This document shows positions 47,801 through 59,400 of a DNA stretch of 64,000 nucleotides, piece by piece. The notes beneath the pieces are model-generated. The model was not told the origin of the DNA and did no database searches. It saw only the letters and a list, made by a program, of their open reading frames with translations. This DNA comes from Copromyces sp. CBS 386.78 (Eukaryota; Ascomycota; Sordariomycetes; Sordariales; Sordariaceae), in the NCBI GenBank assembly GCA_030685235.1, contig MU839100.1:434001-498000 (forward strand), given 5' to 3'. Position numbers and translations under genes: made by a program. Every line of letters starts with the position of its first letter. Position 1 is the stretch's first letter.

Positions 47801-48142
47801 ATCGGAAGAACAAAAAGGGCAGCTGAGAGAATGGGGCGCGCTCAAAGAGGAGATGCGTCAGGACCGGTGAGGCAGGCCATGACAAGCATGGGGAATCGGG
47901 GAGGAGGACTGGAGGTAGGGGTATGGGGTTGGATGACCCGGGAGAAGGAAAGGGTGTGGAGGTGTATGTAATGTATCTATGTATGTGTGCGCGAATGTGA
48001 TGGGGGAGTGTAAGATGGGAAAACACTCGACGGTCTAGCTAGCAGGCCACAGAGAGGGATCAGACATAGAGATCTTCGTTCTGGGGCCTGCCATGCAGCC
48101 TGCCGCGAGCCGAGAAGGAAGAAACTGGGTCTCTCTTACCAT
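44889..48142 (-). CDS. Zn2Cys6 fungal-type DNA-binding protein, 838 aa
   Basis: Five coding exons on the minus strand: 48142-48140, 47772-46441, 46366-45445, 45267-45112 and 44992-44889. They join in frame to 838 codons plus stop. The first exon is only the ATG, in the context CCACC-ATG, followed at once by GTAAGA; the second begins NPNLRKRRAYCPEQ. Residues 20-400 are Pro/Ser-rich and probably disordered. The cluster is C436-x2-C439-x6-C446-x10-C457-x2-C460-x14-C475, split by the 74-bp intron after R445. The last gap (14) is longer than the usual 6-8. The C-terminal third has YNIGANTLLAYFHYCNRAIYPF and ends FEPNWQPRVMA. Zn2Cys6 proteins normally bind DNA as transcription regulators in the nucleus. 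The cluster is in the middle of the protein rather than at the N-terminus. The target is unknown. Confidence 0.88.
47773..48139 (-). other. 367-bp intron directly after the start codon
   Basis: Donor ATG|GTAAGAGAG at 48139; acceptor CTTGTATAG|AAC ending at 47773. Without it the frame has an in-frame TAG (47776-47774) just upstream of NPNLRKRR and no usable ATG for about 110 codons, which is why this start was chosen. Confidence 0.75.
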
Positions 48143-51100
48143 GGTGGATGAATGATGAGACTGTGGAGGTATGTCTGACAGAACGAGAGACACGGGCAAA
48201 CGAGGGTTGTGGGTGGGTGTACTTTGTCGGGTGTACCGTATTAGGTAAGGTAGGGTGGTAGGGTGAAATAGAAGCACGGTGGAAACAAAATGACATCCAA
48301 CACTATAGCACCCCGGTACCGCAGCGTAGACTCCAAGCAGGCTAGGAGAGAAGGCCGCTTCAGTATCAAGGTGCACCTCGGGGACGTTGGGGAGTGAAAT
48401 GAGGTTGCGGAGACCGGGCGTCGTCACAGGAGCGCCATCGCCCCGGAGAGAGTAGGCCGTAACGATGAATCAATGGAGAGCTGCAGACGAGCGTGACCAA
48501 GAAGAGCGAAGAGTGCAGCTGCGGGTGTCAGAACCGGTAAACCGTTGAAAGGTAGAATGAGGGAGGGGTGAGAGGAGAGAGGGAGGCAGATGGTGAGGAG
48601 TGGAGGTGCCGGTGAGGAACCGGGAGGGTAAAGCAACCTTGAAGCGAGCTGTCTGTGGACGGTAGCACAGATTGTTCGCTCGAGTACCGCCAACCCAACG
48701 CCTGATCTGCCCGAGTAACCAAACGCTCTTCTTCCCCGGCTTTCTTTGGCCTACCACCACGAGGCCAGGTGCTGGTCAAAAGAGGCCAATGTCTGCAGAG
48801 CTCAGACAGACAGACGGAGGCGAGTGGCCAAGCCTGTGAGCCGACGACACCCAGACAAGGGAAACGTCCAACAGACAGACACAAGTTTCGGCAGCACGAT
48901 GTGCAGCCAAAATCGAGCCGAACTGCTGTCCACTTCCAGTAGTGGTTCGAGCGGCGATGAAGGCGGAGGCAACGTCCCGAAGTGAGCAGACGGGGTAAAT
49001 CAGTGACCCCGCAGGCAGGTTGAACGATCTGACGACAGTAGATGGAGATGATGTCTGCGGTGGCCGTGAGGTGAAATTGGCCGGTGAAGGCGCTATGCTG
49101 TGGTGTTCCAACCCAGAAACGGCTTGGCGGCAGGACGGTGAGGAACGAACGGGAACGCCAGAGAGGAGGAGTCGCCAACTGAGTTTCGGGTATTACCTCT
49201 ACTGTGTTGGGTAGCAGGTAGCAGGCAGTGGTAGATGGGAGGAAAGGTACTTGGGCGGAACTTTTTTGGCGCCCAGGGCGGCTTGTCTCACGCGCGCAGA
49301 CCGAGCTGGATCCCCAGGCTTAATTGCAATGTCGTCCGGTGGAGAACCAAGAGTCGGCGGCGGGGGTTTTTCCAGGTTGAATGGACGCCTTTGTCTCGTA
49401 GTGGCATCGAGGGATGGAAATCGGTGAAGGTTTGTGGGAGATGAAGGGGAGAAGAGAGATTCACCGGTCGTGGGGAAGACGCGAGCTGACCACGTTTTTC
49501 TAGCGCTCGGCAGAACCAACCTGCTTCCCGGCACGAACGGTACGGGATAGGCAAGATCAGTGGGACGGCTTAGATGACCCCAGGCTGGGGCCTATCTACA
49601 GTAAAGAGAGATAGTCGGTAGATGGGACTGGAAGGAAAAGGGAAACCGGAGTCGAGCGGAATAAGGCCCTCCATGGAAGGCAAGCCGGCGCCCATGTTCC
49701 AGGTTGCGCAAAGGCCGTTGGACGTTGCAAAGAGCACAAAAGGTCTGTATTGGGTAAGGCACCATGGGCACCGACAGTCCGACGCTACCTCTAGGTAGCA
49801 ACGCGCCCAGGGTCCGGGACTTGACGATGTGGCTCTGTTCATCTCACCACTCACTCCAACAGAAGCCCGCCCATCCGCTAGCCTCCGCGTCTGTCGCACA
49901 AAGTAGGATCGTCTCCCCGTTCCAGGACGATGATTTTCCGAGGACCGTCTCTGGTGGCTGTAGCCGTTCGGGTCTCGGTCTCGCACTCTTCGCCGGGCTC
50001 CAAAATCTCACAAGGGCCGGAGGCTGAGAGGCATATATAAGAGGCGCTATATGCCTCATGTTTGCAACGTCCGTCTGACCGAGCACAAAAGAACCCCCAT
50101 TATGTGGTTTAGGTACCCGATCGCAAAAGAGCCTCGAGATGACTTGTTTTTCTTCTTTTCTTGCAAACGATCAACAGGTGTGTCATGGCACCCCCTGGCC
50201 GGCCAAGGGTGGTTGCTGGGGGTCACCTCAACGCTAGCTTCATGCAGGAAACAGGATGTCTTGCACCAGAATCTCTCAGGAATGTTCCCTTCCAGGCCTT
50301 CTAGCCAGGTCCTGAGCGGGCCAAGACTGAGGATCCAGTAACGGGTGGACTTTAGAATGTTCCTATGCGTCCAAGCACTCGCCAGGCTATCGGTCATATT
50401 CCAGTTTCTGTCGACGAGCAGGATGAGATGATAACGCTTGAAGAGGAGATTGTCGGATGCTAGGTGACATGGCCGACAATGCTTGAACAGCTGAATTGAA
50501 AATCGGTTGGGAATAGCATCCTCGATCTGTCATTCGTCACCGCACAACACGGCATCACCTGCATAACCAGTCATCGTCACCCAAATATCTGAGCACCGGC
50601 AGGCAACCCCGTATCGCCGTAATATAATATGTCGTGCTTCTATAGGACAAGGTTGTCAAGCGCAAGACCGTGGGCATGGATAACAAAAGGCTGGGGGTCG
50701 ATTCCGAGCCCTTTGCACATGCGACTCCTCACATTATCGTCTGGAACGAAAGATATCTGGCTCCTACCATCACCATTTCATCGAGTGGGGGATACGGCCG
50801 GGGCAAATTGGCGATGGGATAAAAGTTGAACCAGTTCAACATCCCACATTCCCGGTCTGTTGTCAATTTGTCATCGAGCCCCAGGCCGGCCTGACATGCG
50901 TCTGGCAGGAGATGGATTTGCCGACTTTACTGCCTGGCGACCATGGCGCACGGACGGTGTCGTTATGGACAGATCGGCGGAAATCAAGAGCAAATGAAGT
51001 ACACTAGTTCAATCGCATTGACGACGGGAAGGATTGTTCCATCTGATGAAGTCAATGGCAGACAGGAACCTTGATGGCCGAGCCCAGTAAGGCGGCCGTC

Positions 51101-54100
51101 GGGCTTGCTCAATTTCCATGTACCCGCGCTTGGTGGAGTCAACTTAAGACAGCCAAAATCCACTTTCTGCCGGCTTCCAACCTCGCCCACTCGCCTACGG
51201 GCAACCGTGGGAGCGGGACAAAGTGCATGGTTGCCTGCCCAGAGCACTGTCGGATGCGGGGCACAATGCGGGGAGAAACGGGGCAGGCAGTATCCGACAC
51301 TCACGTGGCAGGGGCAGGCCGGGCCCCCGACCCCGACCACTCTTCCATCCAGAAAGATTGGGAGGTATTATTCATCCTCACTTTCCTCAAACCACCAGAA
51401 CCGCGGCGCTTCCAACAACGAGAGGTTCCAAGCGACCCCTTCGCACTGGTTGATCAGCACAAAGTCGCGGAAATTGCGGTTGCGAGGTGAAAAGGAAGTG
51501 CCCGTCTCGTTGAACCGGCTTGTCGGCTTTCCTACCGAGTCCCCGCAGTCTTCACCTTGATTCGATATCAAACATATTCAACAACCGACGCATCTCGACA
51601 TTCCAGCCCTGCGACCTGTCAGGACAACCATTCCCTCGCATTTCTGCCCTTCTTTCTGACAAATATTTGCAGCGCTGTCTATCATACGACCACATCGCAG
51701 TTTTCATGCCCAACATACCGTTCGTTGTCCCGTTGTCCTAGGCGGTTTAGGGTCTGGACTATTATCGGATCAAGGAATAAAGTCATCACATAAAGACACA
51801 CCCGTTGGCAAATGAGTGCACGTGCAGTCCTCTTCGCTAACGCATCTCATTCTGTTTTCGTCTCTTCCAAGGTCCGTCCGTTCGACGCATTGGCTTGTTG
51901 TTCCCACCCCGATGCTTAGACTCGTTTCACCAGCCTTCGGTCTGTCCTGGTCGATCTTACCGTCAGACCGGTTTGAGCTCGAAGGAGAGTTGGGGTCCAT
52001 TGACTCTGTCTCGATGAGCCCTTGACAGCTGCACATCTGGCACCTCGATATGTGACAGGTCGATTCTCACCACCAAGAGCAGATGAAGTGATATCACGGA
52101 ACGAGTCTCGTGATACGCTCTGCCGCTGCGTGTGAGAGCAGGCCGGATGACATTGGCCAGTTGCCATGGTGGCTTCCGCCGACTCCAGACACATCAGTGG
52201 ACGTCCGCTTGAACGGTGCGGTGTCGATCCTCGCAGAATTGAGGCGGCGGAGATAAACGCCTTTCAAGAACCAAAATAAGGGAGATATTACGTAAGACGG
52301 AGTTTACGCATATTATATTTACTAACCAACTGAGCCAAGTGTTGCCAAAGCAGCGATCTACGACCGCCGCAATGCCACCAAGCTCCCAGGCCCACGTGTT
52401 CGTCAGGGCGGACCAGAGCCTCTAGCTGAAAACACCACCATGTACAGGGAGCACTACTGTTTAAGTCGAGTGTACGTAGAGCTCGGTTTCAGCTACATTT
52501 CGCTCAACCTCATGGGCTATGAAAGACCACCATCGGACAATGACAACAAATGCGGTAGACATCGTTTGAAACGCCGGCAACAAACCAATCACTGTTAAGA
52601 TAACACTCGACAGGAATTCCGATCTGCTCCTGCAGTGAAGCCTGGCCATCAGTTTCAGAGATGCTGCTAATAGTTTGAGATATGAGCTTTTGTCAATGGA
52701 CAACACTCACGTCGTCATTGCTTCCCCGACCCGAAGGCCGTATTTTCAATGACGATAACGAACTACTTGGAGCCTCAATATTGTGTACATAAATTTGCAA
52801 GGTGAGGTTTTTTTTTTTTTCAAAACTCAAACAGGGACTGCGACTGAGTAAAATAGGGTAGCCAAGGGAGAAACATTCTAACGGCTTCAACACAAGATAC
52901 GATAGGTCTTGGTAGAGTCGGGGCTGCTCAACATGCTTTCGAAACAAATTGTGAACCTCTCGTCTCAGCGAGGCCTACAACCTCCACGCCCTCCAAAAAG
53001 ACACGCAAGATAGTATCAACGGATGCTGCCATACCTATGAACCGATTCGACCAGGACAACCCATCCTCTCGACCCAAACAACAACGCTACTTGTCGTTAA
53101 AGAATCTGCCATTCACGAAGAGTGTCCCAAACCATGTTGCCACAATGTGGGAAGTGTCAACCACTTCATGTACGCTGAAATCCGAGAGGTACAAGGTCTG
53201 GGCCTCCGGATATGAGCATTAACATACACCTAGGTAGGAAGAACCACTGCAGGCATACTAACACGGTCGGTTGCTCTCGTAGGTTGAACAGGCTATGACG
53301 CTCTGTGCTTTTCGGATGGCTCCATGGAACAAATCTTAGAGGTGGATAGACCTCGGGTTTGGCAATCGGTGTGTGCCAAGGACTCATTTTGATATTTACT
53401 GTTCAAGTCGCCAAGTGCCACATCTCTTTGTTCTTTTAGTACGATTACCGATTGCACATCACCACTAGGTAACCGGAAATACCCCTAGGTCAGCCGATGG
53501 AAACGAATGGCAGCAACGACATGGCATCAGAAGGTCAGCTTAGTCCGCGAGCAAGCTGTCAGCATGGCGGCCAGCAACATGATTAGGGACAACTGTACTG
53601 TCCTCTTTGTCCGTTCTGGGATATTCCTGCATGGTTTCCACTGTCGCAAACACTCGGTGAGATTTCGGGCGGGTCGAGGACTTGCCACGAGTTTCTCCGA
53701 CGGTCCACATCTCATGTCTGCTGTGCAGCACAGCTAGCTATTGACGGATATGAGCCTCAGCTCGATGCTGAAACTAATAGCAACTAGGGAAACTGGCTCT
53801 CTCGTTATACTGTGCTGGACTGAGTCCCAGAGGAGGCATACTTACATGTTGCAGTATTTATAGCTTACGACTCCGGGTCCTTCAGAGTCCTCCGTTGTTA
53901 ATCGGGCCGGCTTCGCTACAACTCCGACTTGAACAGGTGAATCCCGGCCGCACCTTCCCTCTGACAACCAGAGCCGACCCCATCTGACACCCACAAAACA
54001 ACCGAATAGGCAAGAGCTTCCCTTCCATTTCCCAACCAAACGTTCTTTCTCTCTTTCCCGCTTCTAAGTAACAGCGTGTTTCGCGCTTTCTTTGGCGGGC

Positions 54101-54609
54101 CTGAGGCTGCGAAAGATACATTATCTGTTTGGATGCCATCGTTTCCTGACAGTGGCACTCCATTGCCCGACTTGTACTCTCCCATCAAAAACCGGAAAAC
54201 TGCAAATATGGGCTAACTAGCTGAAATCAATCCCCTTTTCCAGGATCTTCATGTCACTGTCCTTTTGCCGATTAGACTTGAGTCACTTCTGCATTGATGA
54301 CCGTGGCTGTACATCCATTGAGGCTACCCTACCACTTTCTCGCCTCTCTTGCGTAGTCAGGGTCCAAAGTGGCCGCGATCAACTACCTGTGTAGTTCGGC
54401 AGGCAGCTCCGGCCCTTGGCGAACAGCACATTGAGACTCGTTTTTATTGCCGGAAAACCCCCTATAGTCAGTATCTCCATCAGGTGCTTCGCCAGCGTTC
54501 GAACTGCTAACGTAAGACTTGAGTAATAGTTTCCACGACCATCATACCTTGAGCAGTTTTTGTTGTACTATTCCATCAGAAAGACCTCCTCAGGTCTCAC
54601 CTAGATACA
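48143..54609. other. Gene-free DNA, including the Zn2Cys6 promoter side
   Basis: Many overlapping frames on both strands, none with a domain or plausible intron structure (examples: 48528-49178 minus, 49570-49986 minus, 51105-51560 plus). The Zn2Cys6 gene upstream region is from 48143 leftwards in its own direction. A perfect 10-bp hairpin lies at 50028-50057, a CTACC-TCTA-GGTAG palindrome near 49786, and a T run near 52809-52820. Confidence 0.45.
50028..50057. repeat. Perfect 10-bp inverted repeat with 10-base loop
   Basis: GAGGCATATA, a 10-base spacer TAAGAGGCGC, then TATATGCCTC. The left arm also forms a TATATAAG box, so it may be a core promoter rather than a structural hairpin; no gene start is recognised just downstream. 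Confidence 0.75.
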
Positions 54610-56469
54610 ATGAAGCTCACTTCAGCCTCTATCCACACCATTATCCACCCAACGGCTGCCTTTTCACCGAGCCTTCCAAAGCCCTCCGGGTCTCCTCCAG
54701 CCGAGCCGGAATCTCAGCCATGGCTCCACTCCCAACTGAACCCCAAGAACCGAATCGACAGTCTCGAACCACCAGCAAACCCTCTCTGGAGAATCGATGG
54801 GTGTACCGGCCAAGGAACGCAGTTTTTTGCATTGCCTCTGTTCTTAGGGGACCATGTTCCGCCCCTTCGATTTGACGTGTTCCTCCCCCAGGAGGCGGGT
54901 AGCTGCCAACTGCTACGGGACCTGCTCGACCTGGATGCCGCTTTTCATACCAAGGATGCTGTTCGGGCACAAAGGCTTGGAATTTCTCGCCATATCCTGC
55001 GGACACTGCAAGCATGGACCCAGTCAAGTCAGCAGGGCGACAACAAGCATAGCTTGGCGGAGGTGTACAGGAACTTACCCTTTGGGTCCCGAATCATCTT
55101 GGAGAATCTGGAGTTCGACATCCGTGATATCAAAATTACCATTGCCCAAACGTTCCACCTCGAAGGACAGCTGCTTGGGCTTTCAAAGCTCGGGGCTCAA
55201 CTCGGTCTGCCTCAGGATAGTCTCCCAGAGCCGATAGACATCTTCAGGCTTCGCATTGTGCGTCAACTTACCGAGAGTGTGTGCCTTGTTTGCATGGAAG
55301 ATGATGATAATGGGAAGGCCATTGCTACAGACGCGGCCAACGGAACAGGGGCAAAGAAGGAGATACTCTGGATCTTGAAGGCCTTGACCAGCGGCACCAA
55401 ATATCTCTACACCGAACTTCGTAACCTGCTGCAGATGCCACCTCATCCGCACATTATCTCACGTCCAGTACGTCTTGTCACCAAGCAGTGCCAGTTCGGA
55501 GGAAAGAACGCAGTTGTCGGGTTCATGATACCGTATCATCCTGCCGGGGGACTCAGAGATACCTTGCCACTCCTTCGCATTCACGGACACCTTACGCTCA
55601 AGGACCAACTGAGGTGGGCCATCCAGCTGGCTCATGGTCTGTTGCATGTTATCGACCAAGGCCAGATGTACTATCCCGACCTCCGTCTCGACAACATCCT
55701 TCTCTCCGAGACCGGCGACATCGTCATGGTAGACTTCGAACAACGCGGACTGTGGTGCGAGTTTGGTGCGCCAGAAGTAAATGCTCTGGAGTATGTGCGC
55801 ATCCTGGCCAACGACAGCTTGCTTGAAGATAACGATCCGGATCTCTCCATACCCAAGGAGATCACAGAGAAATACGCGGCTTTGCTCACAAGGGAACTGC
55901 CAGACTGGGAAGCTCTCGAGATTTGTGAGAACTACAGTCAAAGACCGGAAGGTTACACCAGCTTCAACATCGCGTGGCTATGTCTCTCCAAAGCGGAACA
56001 GGAGTCTGCGGTGGCCTACATGCTCGGACGAGTCCTCTGGTGCATCTTTGAAGGCCAGAGCGGCCCGGACAAAGCCGCTTTCTGGCAGTCGTATGCTCGG
56101 GAGCCGGACTTGCAGTTTCCTGAGATGCGATATACACCTGTTGAGCTGAGAGGCTTGGTGGACGAGTGTACGAGGGGCCGGAGGGATGTTTTGTCGACCC
56201 TGGTTACGCGTCAGGGGAGTAAGCTGGTCTTGTTGCGCGAGAAAGACACCCAAGGATCCTCCGCTAATGTGGAGGAGGGGGAGGAAGAAAAGGTTCTTGA
56301 AGTCGCAAGAAAATGGTGGACCGCCGAGGTCAATGCAGCGGAAGACTTTCTGCAGATGAGACATGAGATGAAGGAGCGTGGTGAGTGGAACGAAAACTAC
56401 TTTGGTCGGCCGAGTCTCAGGGAGGTCATTAGCCGCATGGAAGATATTCAGAGACGAAGTTTGTCGTAA
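54610..56469 (+). CDS. Protein-kinase-like protein with degenerate catalytic motifs, 619 aa
   Basis: A single exon from ATG at 54610 (context TACA-ATG) to TAA. Residues 1-45 are Pro/Ser-rich. The kinase-like fold is supported by K257 in WILKALTSG (beta-3-like), E269 in YTELRNLL (helix C-like) and a hinge region with GFMIPYHPAGGLRD. The catalytic loop is YYPDLRLDNILL (D357, N362) and the metal-binding motif is DFE (D375). The spacing between D357 and D375 is 18, as in true kinases. The His of HRD is Pro and the Gly of DFG is Glu, so activity is doubtful though the Asp and Asn remain. The C-terminal half includes ENYSQRPEGYTSF and a helical YMLGRVLWCIFEG segment typical of the large lobe. Such proteins are common and often uncharacterised in filamentous fungi. 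No neighbour suggests a pathway. Confidence 0.85.
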   Translation: MKLTSASIHTIIHPTAAFSPSLPKPSGSPPAEPESQPWLHSQLNPKNRIDSLEPPANPLWRIDGCTGQGTQFFALPLFLGDHVPPLRFDVFLPQEAGSCQLLRDLLDLDAAFHTKDAVRAQRLGISRHILRTLQAWTQSSQQGDNKHSLAEVYRNLPFGSRIILENLEFDIRDIKITIAQTFHLEGQLLGLSKLGAQLGLPQDSLPEPIDIFRLRIVRQLTESVCLVCMEDDDNGKAIATDAANGTGAKKEILWILKALTSGTKYLYTELRNLLQMPPHPHIISRPVRLVTKQCQFGGKNAVVGFMIPYHPAGGLRDTLPLLRIHGHLTLKDQLRWAIQLAHGLLHVIDQGQMYYPDLRLDNILLSETGDIVMVDFEQRGLWCEFGAPEVNALEYVRILANDSLLEDNDPDLSIPKEITEKYAALLTRELPDWEALEICENYSQRPEGYTSFNIAWLCLSKAEQESAVAYMLGRVLWCIFEGQSGPDKAAFWQSYAREPDLQFPEMRYTPVELRGLVDECTRGRRDVLSTLVTRQGSKLVLLREKDTQGSSANVEEGEEEKVLEVARKWWTAEVNAAEDFLQMRHEMKERGEWNENYFGRPSLREVISRMEDIQRRSLS

Positions 56470-59400
56470 GTATTCAGCTCGGTCGAGGAATCCTTGGTTT
56501 CTTCCTGATCTGTTTTGGGATTTATGTCAAAATGATGTAGACTTTAATCCTGTTTCTGCTCCTATATAGTCAGTTTCGCGCTCAAGTTTCTGTATGTCCA
56601 TTTCCAGTTGTTTTGCTATGAACATTCCCATATGATTGAGCACTTGTTCGAACAGAAACTTTCTCCAAATGAATCCGCATATAGGTATGTTATGCAACTC
56701 TTGAAAAATCCTTCGTCAGACTCGAGTCTAGTCGAGAAACGACAAGGCCAATCCTCCCTGTAATTCTGTCGTTTACTTCTTCGCTATTCCTCTGACTTAT
56801 GAAATACCTAGATACATCACTCATCCAACCCCATCTAACCGGCGCCTGGCTTTGATTTGCAGCATACACCCTTTTCCAATCTCGTAGTGTCTACCACCAA
56901 AATGTTTTACGTCTCCTCTTTTGCCCCATGTTCAATGGACTTTCTCCTGCAGATTAGGTCTTCTCCCAGCTTCCTTGTTGACTTCCTCATCGAGTTTCCA
57001 CCTCGGCTCAACGCAATCAATCCCTTACCATGTGCATTTCAGGTGGTGCTGTTGGCGAAAGCTCACAGTGCAACTAATTCGATCTTTCGATCTCGCAAGT
57101 CTGGATCGGTCTGGTCTGGGCACAGGAAAGCATTCAAAGAAGAGATGGAAGCAAAAGGGGGAGCGGGGAAAAAAAATGGAAGAAAAAGAAAGCTTGTGAT
57201 TATCAGATGCCAGTTGTGACTGGGAGAGTGAATCTGACTATATATGCAAAGAAACGAAAACGGTCAATTGAGAAGTGAGACTGGGTGTGTGTGGCTGGCT
57301 AGCTAGTTAGATATGTACATGCAGGTCGGCACATCGGGGGAGGGGGGTAAGATTGTGAGGGGAAAGAAAAAGAGGGCTCATCTCTTTGCCAGTTGGTGGT
57401 GCGTGAAGGTAGGTGGCTGAAACGGAGTTTGCCTTGTGAGAAAATGTTTCCATCTGAAAAATGTTTCTGTTGCCACAGAAACGTTGGATGGATTTATTTA
57501 ACGGCTTGTGTATGCCATGTGATTCTCACCGGATATGATGTCGCTGCTTAGGAGTAATGTGGTCGGAATCTTTGAGGAGTCCGTAGAACTGCCCTCGGTG
57601 TGTTCCCGGTGATATAGGAAGAGACTAGGTGAATTATCCGTAATATCAGACAGGTAAAAGGCGGCTTTGAGCAAGAGTGCATCTATTGTCTCGATCTCTC
57701 CACAACTCCCCAGACTGTGTTCTGCGAACAAAGCCTGATCCCTACACTGCCCAAAGCCCCCTTCCACCCCGGATTCCTTTATCACGATGTGCGCGCAAAA
57801 AGTGGCGTACGACATCCACCGAACCCCGGATTATCATCCGCTTTTTGTCTACACTAGACCGGCCGCCGATCGGGATGAGTGACTGACATGCCCCGTGTGG
57901 TCAAGCCACCACGGCCGGCGGAAAATAAAATGAAAGACGGGAAACGGAGAAAAGGGTCTAGAGGGTCCAAGAACATGCCTGAAGGCGAAATGGTGTCAGA
58001 CTAATAAAATGAAAGCTCACTAAAGGCCGACCTAGAATAACTTCGTGATAGACAAGCTAGCCTTGGGAATCGTGGTAGACATCTCGGAGTTTTCGCAGAC
58101 ACCTTCCCTTATTTCAGGCTTCCGACAAACGATTTCGTTCCCGTTTTTCGGTGACAATTTTGCGATTCAATGCAGCACGGCAAAATGAATCGAACCGGCG
58201 GGGGCCTCGTGGCTTTCCGAGAGCTACATCTTGGCCTAATCTCCTGTTCTTTGAACTATTGCGTTAATGGCCCGCCATTAAACCTTTTCTGGGTTGTAAC
58301 CGCTCGCGTACCTACGCTAGCCAGTGACCTAGACGAGCCCGCACCCGCCTTCCCTAAATCGTTGCACTTGGAGTTCGGTGATAGCGTCGTTGTATAATGC
58401 AAGAATAAAATTCTTTCACTAGGATCATATATAACGTGCATCACGAACACGTGCATGTGCATTTTGTAGCGTGCGGTGTGCCCCTGAAGAGTACGCGGCC
58501 AGAGCACTTCGTCGTGTGCTCAGGCCTAGTGCGCACGAAAAGCCAAATTCTGTTGATTAACTTGACACAAACTTGCCAGAAACAGATTTGATGGTTTTGG
58601 TGAGTCGTGAGGTGGGCACTCGAGGAGATCGACCATCGGCTCAACAATCCCAACAGTGTCTGAGCCCTTGACTTTATCCTGATATAAATCTGGTGGGATA
58701 GGTGAGAAGACAGTGCCCGGTGTAGTGTGCACTACCTAGTAGCGCTCAAGGTTGGTTCTTCTTACCTTGTCATTCCTCGAATTATGATCTTCGTCGAAGT
58801 TGCTTTATTGCGTGGCCATGTAGTAGCTTCTGGCACGACGGTGGTGCGCCGTGTCTTCTTGCTGTACTTTTCCTTTCTTCTCAACCTGTGTCCCTTCTAG
58901 CCGTCCGCTCGGGCGTTTCTGTCACATCAAGACAGCTGAAACGATACTAGTCTTAGCTTGCGGGTTGCAATCTTGTGTGTAAACGATCGTTTTAGCCTAG
59001 CATTTACCCAGAGCCAGAAGCCTCGCGTGCGTGCTAGATCAGTGATGAGCCACCAAAAGAGCTTTCCTTTGGGGCACGACAGCTGTAGATCTGGACCAGA
59101 GTAAGGGCTCCAATCTTTCCGGCAATATGAACTTCGGACCCACCATCCGGAACTCAACGCAGTTGTCCCATCATGATACTCTCTGTCATGAATCGATCTG
59201 GTCCATTTTAGATCAGAGCTCTGGGGCAGATGCCGCTTCACCGCTCTAATATCCTCCAATACGTCCGAGCGAGACTTCATGCGAAGTCCCTTTCGGCAAA
59301 GGGAAAGCAGGGAGGCGAGATGATAGCTATGAGTTGAGTTCATCCAACCACCAACAGTGTCCTGGAAACGGCTCTCAGTCATTCTCTTTGGGAATTATCA

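Noticed and set aside
48528..49178. 216-codon minus-strand frame upstream of the Zn2Cys6 gene
   Set aside because: No recognisable domain; several overlapping frames on the same strand; composition like a 5' region.
50650..50715. Possible tRNA (GGGTCGATTCCGAGCC resembles a T arm)
   Set aside because: The T stem does not pair properly, and no matching acceptor stem or anticodon arm could be drawn. At most a decayed fragment.
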